Translations under genes and position numbers: made by a program | Notes under the pieces: model-generated | What the model was told of the DNA's origin: nothing | What the model saw: only the letters and a program-made list of their open reading frames with translations | Databases searched by the model: none | Assembly: GCF_963576615.1 (NCBI RefSeq) | Contig: NC_088708.1 | Span: forward strand, 66,876,672-66,940,671 | Direction of reading: 5' to 3' | Length of the DNA stretch: 64,000 nucleotides | From: Watersipora subatra | Taxonomy: Eukaryota > Bryozoa > Gymnolaemata > Cheilostomatida > Watersiporidae | In this document: positions 54,796 to 64,000 of the stretch, piece after piece | Layout: each line of letters begins with the position of its first letter | Position numbering within the stretch: position 1 is the stretch's first letter

Positions 54796-56967
54796 TACAT
54801 ATATTTTGCTGTTTGTATAACGCAAATTAGGCCTTAACCAGAGAGACATTTTTATACATATATTTATTAAATTAACATAAATAAGAATTTTAATCAGCTG
54901 ATTCACTCCTTTGCTTGTAAAATGTTGTTTTTAAACTTTTTGCATAATTTTTTATTTTGATTAGAATAAGGTTAAGAAAAATCAAGTTACCAACATATTC
55001 TAATCTTTTTACAAATGTTGGTAATGTTTGAAATATGTCAAATTCATTTTCAAGTCGGTCAATTCTTAGTAAATCAGTCTACAAAGATACTGTTAGGTTT
55101 CATATTGTCAAGAGAAGCAGACAAGTTTGAGCGAATCAAACATTTCCGTTTGTATCATGACACAGTTGCTTGTTTATTACGTCACTGGTAATAGTCGAGT
55201 CCTGTCAGCTACCAAATTTGAACAAAATTCACTATGAAACACTCTAAACAGAAACATGTGCTGTATTTATGTGTTGACCTTCCTGTTAGATTATGTTTTT
55301 GTGGGAAGTTTGTCAGATAACAAGGCAGCTCATGAAGGTCTTGTAAATATAACAGTTTAAGTCCATCCTTCTACAGAAATTAGGTGTACCTGTAAAAGTA
55401 TGACTGACCTGATTGTTTCTTAAATTCTTAAATATTTTCTTGTTGTTAATCTTCTTGTGCAACTATAAAATACCAAGTTCTTACAATAATAAGACACCGT
55501 AGCAAAACCGTAAGTGTAATAAAACTTTACAAATAATTTAAAAACTCAAACTTTATGAAGACAATACAAGCTTACTCTTGCTGCCTTTCTGGTACAGTAG
55601 TTATATTTGCTGCCGAACATAATTCCATCAATCTAATGTCTTATTTTTTATTCTATGACTCAGACTCTCGTAAGATAAACCGATTTATTAAGCTTAATGG
55701 TAAAATGTTCTTGCATCACTCCATTCAGTTACTGTCAGGTCATTATAGAACTACCGCAAGTTCCGTACACCTTCAACATCTGCTGAAATAAATAGCCTGT
55801 GGTCACCATTAGTCTGAGAGAGCGGTTGTTCTCACTCTAGCTGACCATCAGCCACATTCTCTTCTTTGAATAATCCTTCATTTGAACTAGAGGTGGCTCG
55901 CCATAATGAGTCACACTTTACCACCAATGACACATCCTATGGTCTTGAGTAATGCAGTTCGTATCATTCATGCCTTGTCTATGTCCATGACTAACTAATG
56001 TTTTCAGATCACCGTTAGCTACAGTTCAATGGGCGGACAATTTCTCAATCCAGTTCTGATGCTTCAAAGAGTTTGTAATACAAAGATGAGACCCATCTTT
56101 TGGGATGTCTTGACTGTTTATGAAGGCTTAAGTTATAAAGTTGAAGAAGCTAGTTCTCTTCTAGATAACTTGTATTATAGAGAATTTATTACAATGAGTC
56201 GTGCGCTCTTTACTAATTGGATGTTAATTCTGTCAGTATGAAGCATGAACTTTGTTCCTGAGTTTGCTAGACTGCAGTTGTCTCGTACTCCCACGCTATG
56301 GTGTCTGCACCTTGATTCCATTTGTAAACATTTTTAGTGAGCTTGTGAACAAAGGATGCAGTAGATAAAACAAAGATTTAATTTTTATGACACACTTTTC
56401 CTCTGCCCTCAATTGCCATCATCTATCAGCAAATAAACTAAAATGTCAATGACTGTCCTGCCTGTTCATTAGTAAAGTAAATGCCATGTCTAAAGAGCTA
56501 AACATGATCACCCCAAAAAATGAAATAAGAGTTCTATATTTTGTTGGAGAGATTCGGGAGATAGTTTTATACAGGTGATGGTACTTACTATAGTTACACA
56601 ACAGGCATGGTACGAAACAAAAAATAATACTCATCTCAGAAAGACATGATATTAGCTCTAGCAAAGAAGGTAGCTTCAGAGTACATATGGCGATACATAG
56701 CTTGACAATTGGTAAGGCCTATTACCCAGCAATGGCCGATGTAACCGTCTATGCTTTACACAACTTGACAACTGGCCAAGCTGGTAAAATAGTAAACATA
56801 GTTTTCATTGCCAACTTTTTAAAAACAAAATATGACTGTTAGTGAGTGCGGCTGGATTATTAAACTTTGCTGTAACTAAGAGCATTGGCTATGATGGCCT
56901 CACCTGACTACTATCACTGCTAGCTACTACCCCAGTGTATCGCTCCTTGAGCAGGCTTCACAGATTC

Positions 56968-57294
56968 CTACACATTATTATAATTGCCGATGATATCATC
57001 ATCAAATGAGCTGCCTTTCACTGATGCTATTTTTGGTTTAGTTTTATTACTGACCTTAAAATTGGTCAACAGTGTTTTGAAAATTTGAAACATGTTGTTT
57101 ATCTTAGTTTTCACCGTGAAAGGGTTGTCAACGTGTCCCTGGGACACGTAGTTTGCTGTTACACGACACTTGTGCGCTATTTCTCCTGAGGTAAAGCTCT
57201 TGACAGACTGAAGTAGTTTAACCTGACCCAGTCTCTTGCAGCCTCTTTTCAGTCTCAGGTCATCGGCTCTTCGTTGGGTCAACAAACATTTCAT
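56968..57294 (-). CDS. Hypothetical single-exon frame, 108 codons
   Basis: It starts with ATG, with a stop not far upstream, and reads MKCLLTQRRADDLRLKRG, later KVSNKTKPKIASVKGSSF, ending NYNNV. It is basic, with no signal peptide, membrane span or motif I can name. In a 64-kb AT-rich window a frame of this length may occur by chance. I list it because its composition is more protein-like than that of other frames nearby. Confidence 0.2.
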   Translation of the reverse strand: MKCLLTQRRADDLRLKRGCKRLGQVKLLQSVKSFTSGEIAHKCRVTANYVSQGHVDNPFTVKTKINNMFQIFKTLLTNFKVSNKTKPKIASVKGSSFDDDIIGNYNNV

Positions 57295-57327
57295 CAGCGA
57301 TGTTCATTTCATCTTTCCTATTATACC

Positions 57328-57359
57328 AGATGTGTAATATTATGTGGTATTACACATCT
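57328..57359. repeat. Perfect 12-bp hairpin
   Basis: AGATGTGTAATA pairs with TATTACACATCT across an 8-nt loop (TTATGTGG). Function unknown. Confidence 0.7.
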
Positions 57360-57874
57360 AGTATCTATCATGGTGTAGTTACCGTTGATTCGTTGTTATA
57401 AACTATCATGTATTCGTAACAGTTCCATTTGATGTTTCCATCTGTTTTGCAAAGCAAACTTCATACAACAAAATGTTCGTGCTTTCATAAATGATTTTTT
57501 CTTACTTTCTACCTATTTCCTACTTTGCTATCATTTTTCATAAACAACCAAAAGACCATTTGCATACTTTCATACGCTACAAATGCTGTTTCATGGAGGT
57601 TAGATGAGAGAATTTAATATAAAAACAAATTACTTATAGAAAAAGCACTAGAAAGCAATAGAATTAAAGTGTGAGGGTAAATATTTATTGCAAGCATGTT
57701 TGACCTAAAACATAGAAACCTTGTATTGAATTCAACATGCATACATTACAGTACGGTGTATAGGTTTGCATCAAATAGTAAAAAAATTGTAACATTTTGG
57801 GTAGTATGTTATATGTCTGGTTGTTACATGTTTCATAAGGTCTCACATGCTCTGTCTGACATCACACTTTGATG

Positions 57875-58346
57875 AAGACTAGTTCACACTATATCTCCGT
57901 ATGTCGCCGTTTTCCTTTCAGCGTTCATCATCAATTATGTGAACCGAAAGCTGGCCGATAGCATCAACGAAGCAACGTCGATACGTTGGGAAGGTTTGAA
58001 GCTGTCAAACTTTCCCAATATTTTGCCGAGCATCGACCACAGCCTGTACAATGTGAACCATTTCGGTGATAGTAATTCGCGGTCGTGGATAGCGTGATTT
58101 ATTTATTTCTGTTTATGATAGTCGCTGCAGGGCTAGTATTTGATTCGAATCAAACACTAGAAATCGGCTAAAACAAAGAGTTTTTTTCATGAAAAATTAA
58201 AGTAAAATGAGAACATTACATTACGGAGTATTTGCTGATGCAAATGTGAAAGGGTTTGTGATAGTGTGAACTTTGTTATCATCGACGATCACCGAAGTAT
58301 TGTGGCATCAACGTTGAGATTCGGTGATCTAGTGTGAACCAGCCTT
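57875..58346. mobile_element. MITE with GGTTCACACT-type inverted ends
   Basis: The left end reads AAGACTAGTTCACACTATAT and the right end, inverted, AAAGGCTGGTTCACACTAGA. Interior sequences near both ends (for example 'gtgaaccatttcggtgat' and 'tgtggcatcaacgttgag') also look related to the ends. CTGGTTCACACT-type ends are frequent on non-autonomous DNA transposons. I cannot define the target duplication. Confidence 0.5.
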
Positions 58347-61300
58347 TAGCAGTTGCATGCGACATGTAGTTTCACGCATCTCGAAAACTGTCATGGTGGT
58401 CACGTATGGCAGAACGCATCTCGTTAGAATTCTCATGCGTACCATATCACATATCTAGAAAGACATCCTTGTGTATAAATGTCACATATCTCGAAAACGG
58501 CTGCTTGCGTATGACATCACAAATTTTATAAGGCGTCACCTGCATATGATGTCACACAAACAAAATAAATTGTGAAATCGAGCACATTCGCAAGAGCAGC
58601 TTATCGTGTGATGTCGAGAAATCAGTTGCGTCAAGTCATTTTTTACGACCCGTGATATGCATCGTGTGACTAATAGGAATTGTGATAATTTTCTTTTTTC
58701 TACCTCATGTGTGTCAGCTAAGACTCTGCGGTCAATTCGACTTTCCCTTGGTAACAATAATCATTGACAATGCAATTAAACATGGAGTAGAACACAAGTG
58801 AAATCGGCATACGAGTTGATTTTTTTTGCTTCTGTAGACAAAGGCTTTGTGCTCGCAATCAAAAGATATGGTTATGTCTTAACTTCTCTTGCTATCATCA
58901 TAACACACCTGGAAGCCAGGCAATGGAATAAGAGATGTTTGTTGGAGTTGTCTGTCCAGGCAACACATTCTTAGTTATTTTTAACAACTGTTATGCTCAT
59001 GTTCATATAATACACTTTGTTGAGCACATTCCTTTTCATTTTATCAAATATATTCATGGCATCATCAAAGTATATTCTTGCCAAAAGTTGAGAAATGCCT
59101 ATCAGAAGTTGACCAATGTAATGACCTTGAGGATGGAAGCAGCTGCTTCATCTTGCGAAAAATTCAGATAGTCTGAGAATTTTCAACTTGTTGGTCAAAG
59201 AAATACAAGGTCCCATCTAGAGAGTTCTAGCAAGATGTGGCGATATAATGTCACACCAGAGTTTATTTGACGTGAGAGTGATGCAGTATTTTGGAGCAGT
59301 CCAGGGCAGTTGAATTAATTTATAAATGACGTCAATAGTAAAAAATAAAATAATAGACAAAAGTTGCTGCCAGTATACGCAGTCAGTTACTCTCAAAAAA
59401 TTTTTTTAGAGTGATTCGCGCGTCATAGCATTCATATTTGCCCTGAATGAGCTGAAAGCCATAGAGTTATCTCAGTGTCTAATTTCTATGAATCATGGGC
59501 ATAGCGTGTAGTGTCAGCTATTCATGGCAGGTAGTCGTGTAAAGGAGAACCCATGAACGGATGTTGTAAAGGTGTAAGGGATGAAAGGCAATACGCGTGG
59601 CATGTGCTGCTCATTAGCAAAGGTTGTGCTATCAGCTCACACTTGCGTCTCTCACCCGTAGTATGGCTGTCAACAGTCTCGGCACCTGATCTGTTTTTTC
59701 TGCTCAAATTGCAGTTAGTCATAAGTTTCTGAACTAGTAATGCTGCTAAAAGGGACGAGATCTCATAGCCCGATATTTATGTAGCCTTAAAATTATGTCA
59801 CCCGCATTGCTTTCCTGTGACACTAATCCTTGAATGCATCTAGTACAATTTTTACCAAAGTTAATGACCTGGTATAAACAGGTAAGTTCGTGCGTACAAC
59901 TACAAATCATACAAATCGAACCTAACGATTTGCCTTTCCATCACCTTAAAGATAATTTTTTAAATGCGATGCAATCACTGTCCATGTCAAACTAATGATA
60001 GTGTCAATCTATTGTAGCATTTCATGACTACATGTGGCATGTTTGCTCTTAATAAGGTGCAAGCTTGGTCTATTGGCTAGTTTGGTAGAGGTTGATTCTC
60101 AGCCCTTCATCCTGGACGCCATGTTCCCCTACTGTGACATGTTCTGAACTGTGCCAATATGTTAATTGCTTTAGCATTTTCTTGGCTCTCACACTAGTTT
60201 CGTGCTATTACATAACATTCTGTATTATGTAATATTTAAATGACTTATTTTATTATCGGTTGTCAATCTGGCATATATTGGCATTGTTTTGAAGATATTT
60301 GAAAATTCTTGATTGTCTTGTACCCGATGTTATGCTGGGAACAACAATGTAGGTTTTGTCCTTTCAAGGGTGCAGTTAAGCAAGAAGACAGCCCGAGACT
60401 ACTAGGGATACTGCTCCTGGTCTTGGTTTCCAAATCAAAATTTTATTCCCGTTTTATCAATGAATACCAAAGTTGTTTCCTTATTGAAAGCTGAGTGTTT
60501 TACAACATTCTCATGATTTTCTAGCAACATTGATGAATCTTGAAAACATTGTTTTTTTTCTTTTTAATTATGTAACGTGGCAAACATTACAAACACCAAT
60601 AAGGAAATTGTTATTTTTTGTAAATTTTTGTGGCCAGTCCAAGTTGGCCACTGATTGCGGACATGAAGATGCTGTGTTAGGATTCTAATCCCTTCTTGTG
60701 ACTTACATTGCTTCGCTCTCGCGGAACCTTGAAATGGGATTATTGTAGTTTCTTCTGAGCTCGTTGTCATGAGTGACAGGGCACCTGGTGCCCTTTGTCG
60801 CAGCCAAGGCGTGGAGAAGTGCTTGTCTCAGTCAGCACTTGTTCTGTCATCTCATCTTTTACCTGTCATGTCTACTAATTGATGTAAAATGTCAAGCAGA
60901 ATACCGTGATCCCTCGTGGCTCCAGCTGTTGATACGCCCATGGCCAATGAAATTGGTCACATCAGCAGCTGGACAACGACAAAAGTAAAGGTTAAAGGTT
61001 AGTTGTGATGACAGAACAAACTGATTATTGTTATCAACAACTTGAGCCTAATTCAAAAAAATATCTGGTTCTTGACTGCCTCCAAAAAAGCGCAAAAACT
61101 AAGAAAGTTCCAAATTTATTTTTTAAACACTGTTTTGTATAATTCTCAAATATTTATCAAATTGGATTATTAAAGAAATAAATTTTTGCTGACCCGATTG
61201 TTTCGTAGGCAGCGTGTCATTGGGTACAACCTTTGCTCTCTTAAAAAATGTTTGTAAATGCATGTAGATATATCAGCTGTGTTTATCATATTTCTTACAC

Positions 61301-62821
61301 CATATGAAAAAATATCTTACAGCTATTCAGTTTTATAAGGAACCGGTGTACTTTCGCATAAGCTAATAAAATCACTAAAATTGTAGCCAACCATCCTGTC
61401 AAAGCCTCGTGTCACTTCGATCTACGAGACAGGTCATCTATAGCGACTAGTATTGGTGCTAGGTGATATTGTCAGCTCATCCAGATGCGTACTTATTTAA
61501 AGTGGATAAATAAGGAAGGCGCTGAGCTTGCATAATAAAAGTACATCTAGTCCAGTTGTATAATTTTCTCGACAACGAGTTATAGTGAGAAAATACAAAA
61601 AATAAAAGTTATAAAAAATAAATAGTGGCATGTGTTTCATAGTTAATTTAGTTGAATTAATACAAAATTAATACATTCTAGAAGATTAGCACGCGCTGTA
61701 TCTTTTGTGACTGTCATATGATGCTTGTTTTGTAATTATATTTTGTTTGTTCGTTTTAACTTTAAATATTTCTGTTGATTTTTTTGTTTTAACTTTATAG
61801 ATGGATAAAATGAGTTGTTTGGTTGTGTTATTTAGGTGAGAGGACGTGAGAAGAGCATTCTTGTAAAGCTTATCGTGAGGTCAGTACATTCATAAAGACA
61901 TGTATATCTGTTTAAATGATAAATTATATTCACTGCATTACCTTATTTTAAGGGAAATATAAGTCGTGTTGAGTAAACAACCTCTCATTGGCTCCTCGCT
62001 CTTCATGTCAAGCGAGTAGCTCAGGAATTAAAATGAACTACTAAATCATTAGCAAATTTTTATGATTTTATTGACGCTTGGGACTATGAATGATTATAAT
62101 AAAAATAATTTAACTTGAATTATACATTTAAAATATATAATAATGTATTAGTAAAAATAAAATCAGTGCGAAAATTGGCAAGTAATAGTCAGTAGCTGAA
62201 TTTCAACCACCAACCTTCTGAATAATACCGAAGGTCATTTTTGCTGTTTATTGATTGATTAACAGCACACTGATTAGACAACTCATCACGGGTGTCTGGA
62301 TGGATTTTTGTCAATCAGCGACAAGTCTGTGACAAACATTTTACACAAACAGAATGTCAACCAAGCTGATTATCGCCACATGACAATATCACTGATCAGT
62401 ACCACTTCTAAGCATTTCTCCCTGAAGGTACCCCTTTTAAAATTATTTGTTTTATTGATTAAATATAAACTTTAAATTTAGTTTAGTCTTTTTTACAAAT
62501 ACACTTGACCTTTAAGGCTGTGTTGTTACCTAAAGAAATGCTTGGTACTGGGCACATACCAGTACATTTTATGATTTTTTTAATGGCATTACCACTATGT
62601 CTAACACATCTCATTAGCTAGTTCTTTTAGCTATAAGCGCCAGACTAGAGAAATAGAGAGGTTTGTTAAAATCCGACTTGCATCTTTAATCTTATTTGCC
62701 AATATGTCATCAGATGAGTAATCTTAAAAATGAGGACTAATCATGAAGTTTCATAAGCAAGTTATGGACTTCACGGTCATTCTTAAAGACCCTAAAGTAA
62801 GAAGATTATAGCCCTCGTATA
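58347..62821. other. No gene recognised
   Basis: Around 58380-58560 there are diverged repeats of 'cacatatctcgaaaacgg', possibly an old tandem array of irregular period. Elsewhere I see only short frames without similarity. Confidence 0.45.
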
Positions 62822-62953
62822 ACGTGGCTGCCTTTGTGGAACACTGGTTCCCCTTGTGCAACATTGCTGCCCCTTGTGGAACATTGCTGCCTCTTGTGTA
62901 ACGTTGTTGCTTCTTGTGGAACATTGCTGCCTTTTGTGTAATGTTGCTGCCCT
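62822..62953. repeat. Imperfect 20-bp tandem array, about 6-7 units
   Basis: The unit is approximately CTTGTGGAACATTGCTGCCC with substitutions between units. It keeps open frames on both strands, which explains the short overlapping frames there. Confidence 0.9.
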
Positions 62954-64000
62954 TAAACACGAGGCTGTGTACTCATCTCTTTGGCTCCCTTCACACACTG
63001 ACACAGCATCTCAAGTAGTCAGAATAAATATTTATCTCTCAACTAGGTTCCTACTTAATACAATAACTCAAAATTAATTGTGCATACAAATCTATCTTGA
63101 CTTGTGCCAACACTTGACTGATGCAAGTCATTGGACGTAACCAGTTGAATATGCTAATGTCTTATTTTTTGTTTTTCCGTCGTGTACTCGCTTTTTTTTA
63201 CTCACGTTTTACACGATATGTCACGTTAGTCAAGTATATGTAGTGTAAAAGATATCAGTAGCTTGTTTTATCCAAGTTGCGAATGTTTTTTGTGTCTATC
63301 AGTCTTAGTAAGGAACTTAGTCCTAGATATGGAACTAGTTCAACCCATAATATGGCTACAGTTGGTTTCACCATTTTGTTGACTATTGAATGGTTCAGAA
63401 GGTTTAGCCTGTTTTCTATTGAACTGCAGTATTAGGATTGATTTTAAAAATTCATTTTTTGTAAAATTCTAAAGCGTTATTAATGTTTTGTTACTCGCTG
63501 CATCGGAGCCAGTGAAGCAGTTTCATTCTGATCGGTGTTTAACAATTATTTCTGGTTCAACTCCCATTTCAGGCCTCAAACGATGGCTTCCTTAAGACCT
63601 GACTTGAGCAGCACCGAGGAATGCCTCCCTTAGCAAATGCCAGCAAAGCTGAAAGCTTGTGTCAGAGTCGCTGAGCTGCAACCGCAGCTCGGAGCGCATA
63701 GTTGCTATGGTGAGTTATTCACCGAGTACCTGGGCACCGCTCGTCATGCAAAACATTGATTCACTGTTGAAGAATGTCGTTTGTATTTGCTGTGCAAACA
63801 ATCATAAGCAGCTGTCGCGTGCCTATCCGCTCAGGTTGGGGGCAGCCAGGTCCAGTCAGATTCGCACAAATACAAAACGGCCATACATCAGCGTGCATTG
63901 AATGTTTGGAGACACCGCTAGCCATTACTGAGACAAAAGTGGGTGACACACAAAATAAACTAGTTCAAATAGCGAGAATGTGCCTTATTTGACAGAGGTA
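62954..64000. other. Window end, possible exon at 63634-63709
   Basis: Sequence from about 63490 is less AT-rich than before. A segment bounded by the acceptor CCTCCCTTAG and the donor ATG|GTGAGT holds one open frame (see separate entry). Nothing else is recognised. Confidence 0.4.
63634..63709 (+). other. Candidate exon of an unrecognised gene
   Basis: A pyrimidine-rich acceptor (CCTCCCTTAG) and a consensus donor (G|GTGAGT) bracket 76 nt, open in one frame from an early ATG at 63637, reading MPAKLKACVRVAELQPQLGA. It could be a first coding exon, an untranslated exon or chance. No homologue comes to mind. Confidence 0.25.

Larger units (their letters stand above)
54796..57874. other. No gene recognised
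   Basis: AT-rich sequence. A 108-codon frame on the minus strand (57294-56968) has fairly even codon use and many charged residues (RRADDLRLKRGCKRLG), but matches no family I know. A perfect 12-bp hairpin with an 8-nt loop lies at 57328-57359. Confidence 0.4.

Overview
This is a stretch of AT-rich animal nuclear DNA: spliced genes with GT-AG introns, abundant nested transposons and minisatellites, and no operons. The four conserved genes I recognise are all pan-metazoan. Helitron, Tigger/pogo, CR1/Jockey-like LINE and Ty3/gypsy elements together suit an invertebrate, possibly a lophotrochozoan, but no feature fixes the phylum.

Layout. Positions 1-4,311 are intergenic and full of repeats. RSPH14 (radial spoke head component, six coding exons, + strand) runs from 4560 to 8228. 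KATNAL2 (katanin-like AAA ATPase, 13 coding exons, - strand) runs from 21144 down to 9033, tail to tail with RSPH14. AROS/RPS19BP1 (four small coding exons, + strand) starts at 21510, only 365 bp from the KATNAL2 start codon, so the two share a head-to-head promoter. AROS ends at 38313. Its first intron (12.3 kb) holds an old LINE that was interrupted by a Ty3/gypsy element with identical LTRs and by a Tigger-like DNA transposon, followed by a 20-bp minisatellite and a Tigger-like MITE. TMEM129 (ER membrane RING E3 ligase, five coding exons, - strand) runs from 42501 to 38587, and its 3' end converges on and probably overlaps that of AROS. From 42.5 kb to 64 kb I find no recognisable gene, only repeats and a few weak exon-like segments.

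Function. RSPH14 and KATNAL2 are both ciliary/axonemal genes in other animals, and both have RFX (X-box) half-site motifs upstream. AROS acts in nucleolar ribosome biogenesis and SIRT1 regulation, and TMEM129 acts in ER-associated degradation. I see no sign that the four genes form one pathway.

Repeats. The most novel material is repetitive. A TA-flanked inverted-repeat family of about 0.9-1 kb is present three times, at 1620-2968, 46578-47486 and 53835-54795. A 490-bp unclassified repeat occurs twice at about 99% identity. Helitron-like elements carry an internal tRNA-like block. A 40-bp minisatellite with a 120-bp higher-order pattern lies in a KATNAL2 intron. Exon limits were set by hand from splice signals, reading phase and remembered human homologues; no alignment program was run.
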